A stretch of DNA of 64,000 bases, taken from the NCBI GenBank assembly GCA_035294125.1, contig DATGLM010000007.1:1-64000 (forward strand), read 5' to 3'. The notes below the pieces were generated by a model that had not been told where the DNA came from, ran no database searches, and saw only the letters and a list, made by a program, of their open reading frames with translations. The DNA is from CADDYT01 sp035294125 (GTDB lineage: Bacteria; Chloroflexota; Ktedonobacteria; Ktedonobacterales; Ktedonobacteraceae). The first letter of the stretch is position 1. Each line of letters opens with the position of its first letter. This document shows positions 7,999 through 16,943 of this stretch, in pieces. The position numbers and the translations under genes are program-made.

Positions 7999-10062
7999 AT
8001 GCCGCTTCCCACCGCAGAAGAGAAGCTGAAGTGGATCAAGGTCGTCCCACCAACGCAGGAGGAACTGGACGCGGTCGCCAGACTCTCGCCGGGCGACTAT
8101 GAAATCGGCTTCCAGCGCACCAACGATATCCTCGATGAAGCCCTGGAGGTCTTCCAGCGCTCCTGTCGCAGTTCTATGGGTATTGCCGGTGACGTGATGG
8201 TAGCGATCTTCACTGCCCAGGGCGATCTGGTCAATGGCGCGGCGGGAACCTACCTGCACGCCATCATCCAGCCCATTATCATCAAGTACATCCTCACCTA
8301 CTACAGCCAGAATCCCGGCATCAAAGAGGGCGATATCTGGGTGGCCAACGATGCGCTGTATGGCGGAATCCATAACCCGGATGTCGTCGCGCTTATTCCG
8401 GTTTTCTACAAAGGCAAGTTAATTGCCTGGTGCAGTGCTGCCAACCATACGACAGAGACCGGCGCGGTGGAGCCGGGAGGCATGCCCGTCATGGCCCCGG
8501 CGCGCTTTAGTGAAGGCATGAACCTGCCGCCGATGAAGGTCGGTGAAAATGGTCAACTGCGCGAAGACTGGCTTGAGCTGTTCAATGCCTACGGTATACG
8601 CGCCCCGCAGATGGTGGTGACCGACCTGAAGGCTCGCAGTACCGCTGCCGACCGCGCCCGCGCCCGTGTGGTCGAGCTGGCAGAGAAGGAAGGCCCCACA
8701 TTCGTGACTGGCCTGCTACGAAAGATGCTGATGGTGGCGGAGGAGGGAGCGCGCAAACGCATCGCCTCCTGGCCCGATGGCAAGTTTCGCTCGGTAGCCT
8801 TTGCCGATACTATCGGTGGGATGGGCTTCAGCCTGATCCGGTCTGCCTCCCTGACAGTCCATAAGCAAGGCGACCACCTTCTGCTGGACTTTACGGGAAC
8901 CTCGCCCGAAAACCCCTCATCGTATAACGCGCATGTCCAGGCCGCCGTGGGACACCTGGCCAATTTCCTCTATTCGTATATCTTCCACGACCTGCCGATC
9001 AGCAGCGCCACCTTCGCCCCCATCGATTGTTCCTTCCCAGCGGGCTGCGTCCTCAACCCGGACCCGCGAGCAGCAACGTCCTGCGCCGTGATGATCTGCA
9101 CCGGCATCATGAGTTCCACCGCCGTCACCTTCTCCAAGATGATCTTTGGGACGCAGGAATGGCGGCAGGCGGTGGCGTCCTCGGCCAACGGAGGCAACGC
9201 CATGGTGATCGCGGGCCTCAGCCAGTGGGGGCTGCCATTCGCCGACATGCTGGCCTACTCGCTCAACACAGAAGGCCAGGGAGGCCGCGCTACCAATCCT
9301 GGCATGGACGCCTCCCATTTTGCCTGGTGTCCTTTCGGACGCTCTCCTGACGTCGAGCTGATGGAGAATGAGTTTCCGATGCTGGTGCCCCTTTCCCAGC
9401 ACTGGCAGGACTCCTGCGGCCATGGCGCGCATCGGGGCGGCAGCGGCACAGTTCAGGTGTGGGTCGCGCACCAGACACCCACCATTTTCTTCACGACGAT
9501 TGCCGATAACAGTAAGGTGCAGACGCCGCAGCCACTCTTTGGTGGCTATGCGCCTCCGACGGTGCCGGGTATCAGTATTCGCGGAGCCGATCTTCTCCAG
9601 CGGATGAGCGCAGGGGATTCCGGCCTCAAACTGGATTTTGCTGCGCTCATCGATAGAGAGGCCATCCATGGGGAATGGGGCGATGAACCATTCATCCGCT
9701 CCGTCCGACCCTACAACGAGGGCGATGTGATCACCTTTGGCTTTGCCAGTGGAGGGGCGGGCTATGGAGACCCGCTCGATGCCGATCCACAGCAGGTCGT
9801 GCGGGATGTCGAAGCGGAGATCGTCTCCGACTGGAGCGCGCGCAATATCTACAGGATGGCCTATGACCCGGACACCATGCGGGTCAACGTGGCGGAGACA
9901 GAGGCGCTGCGCGATGCCGAGCGCAAAGCGCGGCTGGCACGTGGCCAGTCCTGGGACAACTTCCAGGCGGAGTGGTCGCAGTTGAAACCGCCTGAGGATG
10001 CGCTGACCTGGTTTGGCTCGTGGCCGGAGGGGAAAGTACTCACCCCGATATTCAGACCATAG
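7999..10062 (+). CDS. HyuB-like subunit of a ketone carboxylase (ApcD-like)
   Basis: 687 residues (about 75 kDa) of the hydantoinase B family. Seen: the GIAGDVMVAIFTAQGDLVNG region, VANDALYGGIHNPDV, WCSAANHTTETG, and the C-terminal FGFASGGAGYGDPLDADP. In acetone and acetophenone carboxylase the HyuB-like subunit houses the carboxylation site. ATG 7999 follows AAGGAGG with ideal spacing; an upstream in-frame codon at 7906 lies inside the preceding gene and is not used. The cytoplasmic complex with the three preceding products is inferred from operon structure. Confidence 0.78.
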   Translation: MPLPTAEEKLKWIKVVPPTQEELDAVARLSPGDYEIGFQRTNDILDEALEVFQRSCRSSMGIAGDVMVAIFTAQGDLVNGAAGTYLHAIIQPIIIKYILTYYSQNPGIKEGDIWVANDALYGGIHNPDVVALIPVFYKGKLIAWCSAANHTTETGAVEPGGMPVMAPARFSEGMNLPPMKVGENGQLREDWLELFNAYGIRAPQMVVTDLKARSTAADRARARVVELAEKEGPTFVTGLLRKMLMVAEEGARKRIASWPDGKFRSVAFADTIGGMGFSLIRSASLTVHKQGDHLLLDFTGTSPENPSSYNAHVQAAVGHLANFLYSYIFHDLPISSATFAPIDCSFPAGCVLNPDPRAATSCAVMICTGIMSSTAVTFSKMIFGTQEWRQAVASSANGGNAMVIAGLSQWGLPFADMLAYSLNTEGQGGRATNPGMDASHFAWCPFGRSPDVELMENEFPMLVPLSQHWQDSCGHGAHRGGSGTVQVWVAHQTPTIFFTTIADNSKVQTPQPLFGGYAPPTVPGISIRGADLLQRMSAGDSGLKLDFAALIDREAIHGEWGDEPFIRSVRPYNEGDVITFGFASGGAGYGDPLDADPQQVVRDVEAEIVSDWSARNIYRMAYDPDTMRVNVAETEALRDAERKARLARGQSWDNFQAEWSQLKPPEDALTWFGSWPEGKVLTPIFRP

Positions 10063-10074
10063 ATTTGTGCGTAA

Positions 10075-10165
10075 GGGGAAGCTATAATGGAGATGAGTGT
10101 GTGAAGGCCAGTTATCATTCCGTTCTGGCTCGCGATGGAGTAACTCATCTCCATCACGGCTCCCC
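10075..10165 (+). other. Long imperfect hairpin between ApcD- and ApcE-like genes
   Basis: The 126-base gap inside the operon can fold into nested stems: GGGGA (10075-10079) with TCCCC (10161-10165); an 11-bp perfect arm TGGAGATGAGT (10088-10098) with its complement (10143-10153); and GCCAG (10107-10111) with CTGGC (10125-10129). There is no T-run, so it is unlikely to be a simple terminator. It may mark an RNA-processing site or balance subunit levels. Confidence 0.45.
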
Positions 10166-10188
10166 GTATTGACCATGGATCGCTTACG

Positions 10189-11124
10189 ATGTCGATACCA
10201 GTAGTGAAAGCATTGATAGAAGGGAAACATCCAGGCAGGCAGCTCTTTATACCGTTAATCTTTGCGCTGGCTGCCAGACTGGAGGATGTTCCCTTGCCCG
10301 ATTTTGTGTCCAATCCAACCAGGATCACGAAGGGACTGGTAGCGCTCTACCAGCGTCTGCATCCTGATGGCATCACCTGCTACTTCGACCTTTTCCTCAT
10401 CGCGGAGGCGCTGGGCTGTCGACTGCACTGGAACACCTATCCCCCCACATTGCAGACGCCGACCAGGGAGACCGCCCTGGCAATGCTCCAGTCACCGGGT
10501 GACATAAAGCAGCGCGGCAGGCTGCCAGTTGCGCTGGAGGTGGTCCACCGCATACAGGGAACACTGCGCAACGGATCCGCGCAGGTGGTCGGCTTGCCTG
10601 GCCCCCTGCGTGTTGCGCAGCAACTCTTCGGACCGGCTGTTTTGCGTGGGCTTGCCGAAGGAGAGGACGACTCACTCGATAGCTTTGAGACCCTGCTCGA
10701 GATCACGTTGTCCATCGCGCAGGCGTTGTGCCTGGCGGGAGCCGACCTGCTGTACTTCGATGAATGTGATGTCCCCATGGAGCTTCTGCCCGACTGGGAA
10801 GCAGCGATGGTTCCCCTCTGGAAGACGGTGCGCTTTCATGGCACCCTGCCCGTTCTCTCTCTTCCGCAGCCTCTGCGGCTTGAAGACCAGACGATTGCGC
10901 CGCTGCTCTGCCTGAAAGTAGCGTCGGACGAGCAAGCCCCTCTTCCTGAAAGACCGTTTGCGCTCGCCTTGCCCGCTCTGGCAGAAGCCGTACCGGGTGT
11001 ATCTCGCTGGACGCGGGCGAAAGAGTGTGTGCTGGTGACAACCGATGGCGAGATACCCTATCAACTGGAGATCCAGAAACTGGAACGGCGCGTAGCAGCT
11101 CTGCGGTCCCTTTGCCAGAGCTGA
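10189..11124 (+). CDS. UroD-like protein in the position of ApcE (epsilon subunit)
   Basis: 311 residues (about 34 kDa), the size of the epsilon component of acetophenone carboxylase, which is separate from the core complex. The beginning (LIEGKHPGRQLFIPLIFALAA, then DGITCYFDLFLIAEALGC) and the mid-region CLAGADLLYFDECD resemble the uroporphyrinogen-decarboxylase/methyltransferase barrel fold. Family-defining catalytic residues were not identified. The start at ATG 10189 has only a weak ribosome site. It is the fifth gene of the operon and is needed to complete the apcABCDE-like set; function by position is inference. Confidence 0.6.
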   Translation: MSIPVVKALIEGKHPGRQLFIPLIFALAARLEDVPLPDFVSNPTRITKGLVALYQRLHPDGITCYFDLFLIAEALGCRLHWNTYPPTLQTPTRETALAMLQSPGDIKQRGRLPVALEVVHRIQGTLRNGSAQVVGLPGPLRVAQQLFGPAVLRGLAEGEDDSLDSFETLLEITLSIAQALCLAGADLLYFDECDVPMELLPDWEAAMVPLWKTVRFHGTLPVLSLPQPLRLEDQTIAPLLCLKVASDEQAPLPERPFALALPALAEAVPGVSRWTRAKECVLVTTDGEIPYQLEIQKLERRVAALRSLCQS

Positions 11125-11159
11125 TCCATCACATGTCGTGCGTGAAAGAGGAGAAATAT

Positions 11160-12500
11160 ATGACCTATCCGCGCTACTACAACGCCCGCATCGAAACTAT
11201 GCCGCTCAAGCAAATCCAGGAGATGCAGGAGCGGAAGCTGCGCAAGCAACTGGCATACAACTATCAGCACTCCGCCTTTTATCGGCAGAAATTTGACAGG
11301 GCGGGTGTGCATCCCGAGGATATCCGCACGCTTGAGGATCTGGCGAAGCTCCCTTTCACGACAAAAGAGGAACTGCGTGATAGCCAGCTTGAGCATCCTC
11401 CCCTGGGTCGCCACGCCGCCGTACCGATGTCGCGGGTGATTCGCATCCACGCCTCGTCCGGCACGACGGGACGCCCCAGCTATGTCGGCATTACCAGACA
11501 CGACCGCGACACCTGGATTGAGTCCGTGGCGCGCGTCTACTGGTCGGAGGGGGTGCGCCCCGACTCGATCGTCGTCATGGGATTCGGCATGAGCTTTTTC
11601 GTGGGCGGCCTGCCCCTGCACAACTCCATCGAGGAGATTGGGGCCACCTTCGTCCCCGTTGGCACCGGGGCCTCCGACCGCCTGATTACCTCGATCCAGA
11701 ACCTGGGTGCAACACAGTTGACCTGCACTCCCTCCTATGCCATCTACCTGGCCGAGTACGTGCGCAACAAATTCCATGTCGAACCGCGCACGCTGGGCAT
11801 CCAACGTATCCAGCTCGGCGCGGAGCCGGGAGGCGGTGTGCCAGCCGTGCGGCAGCGTATCGAGGAGGATTGGGGAGCCTTCGTCACCGAGGGCATCGGC
11901 AACGCCGACGTGATTCCCGTCTATGCCGCCGACTGTGACGAGCGTAACGGCATGCATTTCCTGACTCCCGATTTCGCCATCCTCGAAATCATCGACCCGG
12001 AGACGGGTGCGTCTCTGCCGCTTGACCGACCGCAAGTGCAGGGCGAAATGGTCTTCACCCACATCGACCGCGAGTGCGTCCCGCTAGTGCGCTTCCGCAC
12101 ACGTGATCGGGTGGTGGTCTGGACGGATCCCTGTGTCTGTGGCCGCACCGGGATGCGCATCCGCTGCGTCGGGCGCACCGACGATCTGCTGATCCTGCGC
12201 GGCGTGAACGTCTGGCCTTCTGCCATCAAAGACGTGCTGATGGCGATGCGCCCGCGTACAACAGGCGAGGTGCAGATCGTGCTGACGCAGCCCGGCCCCC
12301 GCGTTGACCCACCCCTGCACCTGAAGGTAGAATATGGCTCAGATGTGGAAGACCTGGCGGCACTCAAACGCGAAATCGAAGAGGTGATGCGCGACAAACT
12401 CATTTTTACGGCACACGTCGAACTGGTGCCGCCGGGAACGCTGCCACGCTTCGAGATGAAGGCGCAGCTTATTCGTAAGGCGTATGAGCAGGTGCGATAA
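11160..12500 (+). CDS. Acyl-CoA ligase of the phenylacetate-CoA ligase family (Bal-like position)
   Basis: 446 residues with an adenylate-forming fold. The P-loop-like A3 motif is HASSGTTGRPSYVGIT near residue 100; the later VRFRTRDRV and GRTDDLLILRGVNVWPSAI region is typical of PaaK-type ligases. It would activate a carboxylate with ATP and CoA. In Aromatoleum the gene after apcABCDE encodes benzoylacetate-CoA ligase, so a 3-oxoacid made by the carboxylase is the likely substrate. ATG 11160 follows AGAGGAGA; the nominal frame extends upstream to 11025 inside the previous gene. It is 35 bases from its upstream neighbour and 14 from the thiolase. Confidence 0.82.
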   Translation: MTYPRYYNARIETMPLKQIQEMQERKLRKQLAYNYQHSAFYRQKFDRAGVHPEDIRTLEDLAKLPFTTKEELRDSQLEHPPLGRHAAVPMSRVIRIHASSGTTGRPSYVGITRHDRDTWIESVARVYWSEGVRPDSIVVMGFGMSFFVGGLPLHNSIEEIGATFVPVGTGASDRLITSIQNLGATQLTCTPSYAIYLAEYVRNKFHVEPRTLGIQRIQLGAEPGGGVPAVRQRIEEDWGAFVTEGIGNADVIPVYAADCDERNGMHFLTPDFAILEIIDPETGASLPLDRPQVQGEMVFTHIDRECVPLVRFRTRDRVVVWTDPCVCGRTGMRIRCVGRTDDLLILRGVNVWPSAIKDVLMAMRPRTTGEVQIVLTQPGPRVDPPLHLKVEYGSDVEDLAALKREIEEVMRDKLIFTAHVELVPPGTLPRFEMKAQLIRKAYEQVR

Positions 12501-12514
12501 AGGGGAGGGAAGAG

Positions 12515-13726
12515 ATGGCGCAATTTGACTCGGTCTACATTCCGTATGGTGGCTACTGGTCAACGCCGTTTGTGCGCTGGCAGGGCAATTTTGCGCACCT
12601 GCACCCGATCCGCTTCGCGGCGGATGTGGCCCGTCGCGCCCTGCGCGAACGCGATATAGCACCTGAGAACTTTGATGCGCTGTTCCTGGGCATGACAATC
12701 ATTGCTGAGCATAGCTTCTATGGCGCACCCTGGCTGGCGGGGCTGATCGGAGCAGCGGGAATCGGTGGCCCGACCATCAATCAGGCATGCGCGACTTCGG
12801 CTCGCGTGCTGGCGAGCGCCGCCTTCGAGGTGGAGACCGACGGCGAGCGCTGTATTCTGGCGATCACCTGCGACAAGACCAGCAACGGCCCGCATATCTA
12901 TTACCCCAACCCTCTGGCTCCCGGCGGCAAAGGCGAGAGCGAGGAGTGGGTGTGGGACAACTTCAACTGCGATCCCTACGCGCAGAACGCGATGATCGAG
13001 ACCGCCGAAAACGTTGCGGCGGAATCGGGCATCACATGGGAAGAGCAAAACGCCCTCACGCTGCTGCGCTACCAGCAGTACCAGGATGCCCTCAAGGAGA
13101 ACGCTGCCTTTCATCGCCGCTATATGGTCGCTCCACTGGAGGCGCAAGATCTTTCCGGGCGGAAAGTGCTGGCAACGGTGACGGACGATGAGGGAATTTA
13201 TCCCACCACTGCCGAAGGGCTGGCGAGGCTGCGCCCGGTGAAGCCCGGCGGCACGGTCAGCTTCGGCACGCAGACGCATCCCGCCGATGGAAGCTGCGGC
13301 ATGATTGTGACCTCGCGCGAGCGCGCCCGGGAACTCAGCCGCGACCGGGCCATCGAGATACGGGTACTGGGGTTCGGTCAGGCCCGGGCAAAGAAGGGCT
13401 TCATGGCGCAGGCCACAGTTCCGGCTGCGCGCAACGCGCTCAACGCAGCAGGTGTGAACCTGACCGAAATGAAAGCGATCAAGACCCATAACCCTTTCGC
13501 CGTCAACGACATCTATCTGTCCCGTGCATTGAGTATTCCCCTTGAAAGCTTCAACAACTATGGCAGCTCGCTCATCTTCGGCCATCCTCAGGGGCCAACC
13601 GGTATGCGCCAGATGATAGAGTTAATTGAAGAACTTACTTTGCTTGGAGGCGGCTACGGCCTCTTCACCGGCTGCGCTGCTGGCGATACGGGGGCGGCCA
13701 TCGTCCTGCGTGTGGACGCGCATTAA
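12515..13726 (+). CDS. Thiolase (acetyl-CoA acetyltransferase family)
   Basis: 403 residues. The nucleophile cysteine sits in INQACATSARVLASAA; the C-terminal half has NNYGSSLIFGHPQGPTG (thiolase signature with the catalytic His) and FTGCAAGDTGAAIV (second cysteine). It should split a 3-oxoacyl-CoA into acetyl-CoA and a shorter acyl-CoA, completing ketone degradation started by the carboxylase. GGGAGG lies 6 bases before ATG 12515. It ends the operon; the following 193 bases to 13919 show no further gene and no clear terminator hairpin. Confidence 0.85.
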   Translation: MAQFDSVYIPYGGYWSTPFVRWQGNFAHLHPIRFAADVARRALRERDIAPENFDALFLGMTIIAEHSFYGAPWLAGLIGAAGIGGPTINQACATSARVLASAAFEVETDGERCILAITCDKTSNGPHIYYPNPLAPGGKGESEEWVWDNFNCDPYAQNAMIETAENVAAESGITWEEQNALTLLRYQQYQDALKENAAFHRRYMVAPLEAQDLSGRKVLATVTDDEGIYPTTAEGLARLRPVKPGGTVSFGTQTHPADGSCGMIVTSRERARELSRDRAIEIRVLGFGQARAKKGFMAQATVPAARNALNAAGVNLTEMKAIKTHNPFAVNDIYLSRALSIPLESFNNYGSSLIFGHPQGPTGMRQMIELIEELTLLGGGYGLFTGCAAGDTGAAIVLRVDAH

Positions 13727-13919
13727 GCTTGACCTCGATTGGCATGTAACTCATAGATGATGAGAACGCCAGAATCCCTACAATGGTTAGGATAGGGGAA
13801 AATGAACATCAAAACAGATTACTACCTTCCGTAGAATACCCTCTTGATCTCTTGAGCAATTGAAGTCTGAGATCCCTCACTTCTGTGGGTCAACCTCAGC
13901 CGCCCATTGAGAACGCTCA

Positions 13920-16799
13920 TCATGATGCAGTCGCATGCGCTGTTTGACCCCTGTGGATACGAGCGGCCAACTGTGTGGCCTCGTCCTGGCGGCCTGTTGC
14001 TCGCAGCAATCGCGCGTAGAGTTGCAGGCAGCTCACCACTTCAGGATGAGCGGGGCCGAGCAGTGGCTCGCGGATGCTCAGGACGCGCTGGAGCAGCGGC
14101 TCTACCTGATCATATTTGCCCTGAGCGAAGTAAATCTCTGCTAAGGTGTTGAGGCTCGTGGCCGTCTCAAGATGTTCTAACCCCAGAGCCTGCTCTCGAA
14201 TCCTGAGCGCCTGTTGGCAGAGTTGCTCGGCCTGCGTGGAGTTGCCCTGAGCAAGAGAGAGCAAAGCCTGCAAATCGAGGCTAGAGGCGACGTGGGGATG
14301 ATCCGCCCCTAAAGCCTGCTCAAGGATGAGTAACGACCGCGCGAGCAACGGCTCCGCTTGAACGTAGTGGCCCTGAAGGTAGGAGAGTCTTGCTAAACGA
14401 TAAAGTGTTCGTCCTACCAGAGGATGCGCAGGCCCCAGTACCTGTTCGCGGATGGTCAGCGCTCTGTGGAAGAGCGGCTCGGCCTGGGTATAGTGACCCT
14501 GATCGGTAGAGAGCAGGGCCAGGTTATCGAGTGCGATTGCCACGTCGGCATTCTCTGGTCCCTGCGCCTGCTCCCGCAGCCGGAGCGCTCGACGGTAGAG
14601 TGGCTCGGCCTGCGCGTATCGCCCCTGCGTCTGATAGAGCAATGCCAGGCTGTTGAGACCATAGGCTACAAAAGGATGATCAGGGCCAAGCGTGTGTTCC
14701 AGAATGGTGAGCGAGCGCTGCAATAATGGCTCGGCTGCCGCGTACTTGCCTCGAGCAAGGTAGAGCCTTCCCAGGTTGTTCAGGCTGTTGGCGACGTCGG
14801 GATGCTCCGGTTCCAGAACCCGCTCCTGAATGGCGAGCGCCCGCTGCATAAGTGGCTCGGCCTGGGTATACTTGCCCTGTTCCCAGGAGATCAACGCCAG
14901 ATTGCCGAGACCTTTGGCCACATCGGGATGCTCCGGCCCCAGCACCTTCTCCAGGATGGTCAGCGCCTTCTGGAAGAGTGATTCGGCCTGGGCATACCTG
15001 CCCTGGTTCCAATAGAGCAAGGCCAGGTCGTTGAGGCTCTGGGCCACATCGAAATGGTCCGTGCCCAGGGTCTGTTCCCGCATGGCAAGCGCCTGCTGGT
15101 AGAGCGGTTCGGCCTGAGTGTAGTCGCCTTGCTCCCAGTAGAGCAAGGCCAGGTCATGAAGGCAACCTGCCACATCTGGATGTTCTGGTTCCACGGTCTG
15201 CTCGTAGAGAGCCAGGGCTTGCTTGAGCAGCGGCTCAGCTTCCCGGTACCGTCCGCGTTCCCGTAAGTAGTTGCCTGCTCGATTGAGCAGGTGCGCCGCT
15301 TCTGGAAAAGCCAGGTTCCATTGCTTGATCAGGGCAGCACAGGCAAGAGCCTGGGAGAGAGCGCGTTGGCAGCGTTGCCAGGTGTCGAACTTCACTTCTG
15401 GAAACGCTTTGCAAACGGCTCGTACCGCTCGCTCTGCCCATTGGCGCTGTACCTGCTCATCCATCTGATCGACGATGACCGCCTGCACCAGCCGGTGGAT
15501 GCTCAGCGTCTGAGTGTCGGAAGAGCGACGCAACAGCGAATAGCGGCGCAAAGCCTCAATCGCTGCATCCAACTCAAACGAGTCCGCGGCCACAGGCGCA
15601 AGCACCGCACCCAACTCTGCCGCTCCTTCGCTCAGCAGCTCTTCGGGAATGGCATCAGGATGCAAAAAGGCGCACACCTGCAATAACTCGATGGCGGCAG
15701 CATTGGTCTGCTTGATTCGCTCCAACGAGAGCGACCAGGTCATCGCCACCGGCTCCGGGTGATCGGCAGCCGGGCCTCCCCGCCGCCGCAACAGTACCGT
15801 TCGCCGCCCCCTGTAGCGATCCAGATAGCCCGCCAGGCCGCAGGCTGTTTCCTCGATATATGCCCCTGCCTGGTCGAGAGCCAGCGGCAGCCCGCCTAGC
15901 TGTTGCGCGATCTCTCTGGCCTTCGCCCAATCAACAGAGGCTGTATCCGGCAGAGCTTTCCAGCTCACGAGCCTGGCGCGCCGCAGCAGAAACAATGCTC
16001 CCTCATCCGGTTCCATCTGCTCCAGTTCGAGGTTCTGGGCGATCAGGCCCGTCGCCTGCGCTCGTGTCGTGAGTATGAAATGGCCTGTTCCTGTGTAGGG
16101 AAGGAACTCGTTGACTATCTCCATATCATCGGCGTTGTCCAGGATGAGCAGCCAGCCACTGTGTTCATTCATCCAGCGCCTGAGTGCTTCGACCGCCCGC
16201 TGGCGATCCTGCCCGTTGGCTCCTGACAGCCGCAACAGATCCGCGCTGGCCGCCAGGTCCGAAACCAGCGTCTCGCGGGTATCCGCCCTGGCCCAGAACA
16301 CCGCCTGGTACTCGTCACGGTAGCGATAGGCATATTCGAGCGCGGTCTGCGTCTTGCCAATGCCCCCCAGGCCAGTGATGGCCTGCGGTTGAGTCAATGC
16401 TGCTGTCCCGTTCGCCGATAAAGTCTTATGGAGTTGTTGCAGCACTTCCTCACGACCGGTGAAGAACGGATTGCGCCGGTGAGGAACGTTCCACAGGGGC
16501 ATGCTACCCGCTGAAGGAGTTGTTGGCTCCGCTTGCGTCGGCGATCCCTCTGGAACTGGCTGCCCGCTGCCGTTGTCGGCCTTATCTTCAACCAGCCCAA
16601 GCTCATGAGCAGTCTTTCCGAAGAGTTCGCAGAGCTTGCGGCGAAAGTAGGAACTGGGAGTCGTGAGACCGCGTTCCCAACGACTGACACTGACCGGGGT
16701 GGTGCCGATGTGATCGGCGACCTCTTGCTGCGACCAGCCGCGCTGTTCTCGCTCGCGACTCAAGCGCAGGTTGGGAGTCGCCTGAGCAGCTTTTTTCAT
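13920..16799 (-). CDS. Xre-HTH / NB-ARC / TPR STAND regulator, cassette 1
   Basis: 959 residues. Residues 1-70 are an Xre-type HTH (EREQRGWSQQEVADHIG, then VSVSRWERG). An NB-ARC NTPase follows with Walker A GLGGIGKTQTALEYAY and Walker B SGWLLILDNADD, then a winged segment. From about residue 520 to the end are roughly ten 42-residue TPRs of the kinesin-light-chain type (repeating 'YxQAEPLxxRALxIxE'). ATG 16799 is chosen because GGAAAG precedes it and the paralog begins identically (MKKAAQ). Such proteins are signal-gated switches; the HTH suggests DNA binding. It is divergent from the membrane protein at 16944 and shares phased TTGATAA boxes with it. Confidence 0.88.
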   Translation of the reverse strand: MKKAAQATPNLRLSREREQRGWSQQEVADHIGTTPVSVSRWERGLTTPSSYFRRKLCELFGKTAHELGLVEDKADNGSGQPVPEGSPTQAEPTTPSAGSMPLWNVPHRRNPFFTGREEVLQQLHKTLSANGTAALTQPQAITGLGGIGKTQTALEYAYRYRDEYQAVFWARADTRETLVSDLAASADLLRLSGANGQDRQRAVEALRRWMNEHSGWLLILDNADDMEIVNEFLPYTGTGHFILTTRAQATGLIAQNLELEQMEPDEGALFLLRRARLVSWKALPDTASVDWAKAREIAQQLGGLPLALDQAGAYIEETACGLAGYLDRYRGRRTVLLRRRGGPAADHPEPVAMTWSLSLERIKQTNAAAIELLQVCAFLHPDAIPEELLSEGAAELGAVLAPVAADSFELDAAIEALRRYSLLRRSSDTQTLSIHRLVQAVIVDQMDEQVQRQWAERAVRAVCKAFPEVKFDTWQRCQRALSQALACAALIKQWNLAFPEAAHLLNRAGNYLRERGRYREAEPLLKQALALYEQTVEPEHPDVAGCLHDLALLYWEQGDYTQAEPLYQQALAMREQTLGTDHFDVAQSLNDLALLYWNQGRYAQAESLFQKALTILEKVLGPEHPDVAKGLGNLALISWEQGKYTQAEPLMQRALAIQERVLEPEHPDVANSLNNLGRLYLARGKYAAAEPLLQRSLTILEHTLGPDHPFVAYGLNSLALLYQTQGRYAQAEPLYRRALRLREQAQGPENADVAIALDNLALLSTDQGHYTQAEPLFHRALTIREQVLGPAHPLVGRTLYRLARLSYLQGHYVQAEPLLARSLLILEQALGADHPHVASSLDLQALLSLAQGNSTQAEQLCQQALRIREQALGLEHLETATSLNTLAEIYFAQGKYDQVEPLLQRVLSIREPLLGPAHPEVVSCLQLYARLLRATGRQDEATQLAARIHRGQTAHATAS

Positions 16800-16814
16800 A
16801 ACCAGTATCTTTCC

Positions 16815-16892
16815 TTGATAAGCACTTGATATGCCACACGGCCCAATTTGATAACCCTTGATATTGTAGCAGATTCTCCGCTCAGGCATACT
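16815..16892. promoter_or_regulatory. Phased TTGATAA boxes and -10 between cassette-1 genes
   Basis: Four copies of TTGATAW on the plus strand at 16815, 16826, 16848 and 16858 are spaced 11, 22 and 10 bp apart, so they lie on one face of the helix. A -10-like CATACT (16887-16892) follows for the rightward gene. The same boxes with spacings 10, 21 and 11 precede the paralogous regulator at 20714, and three more precede 23468. They are a candidate operator for the HTH domains of the two regulators. Confidence 0.6.
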
Positions 16893-16943
16893 AGAAATAG
16901 ATTTGATTTTCAGACTTTTTCACAGATGAGAAGGAGAGTCCAC

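Noticed and set aside
13920..15300. Tandem DNA repeats of about 126 bp, at first sight a repeat array
   Set aside because: They are the codons of 42-residue TPR units in the NB-ARC/TPR protein; no CRISPR-like spacer structure.
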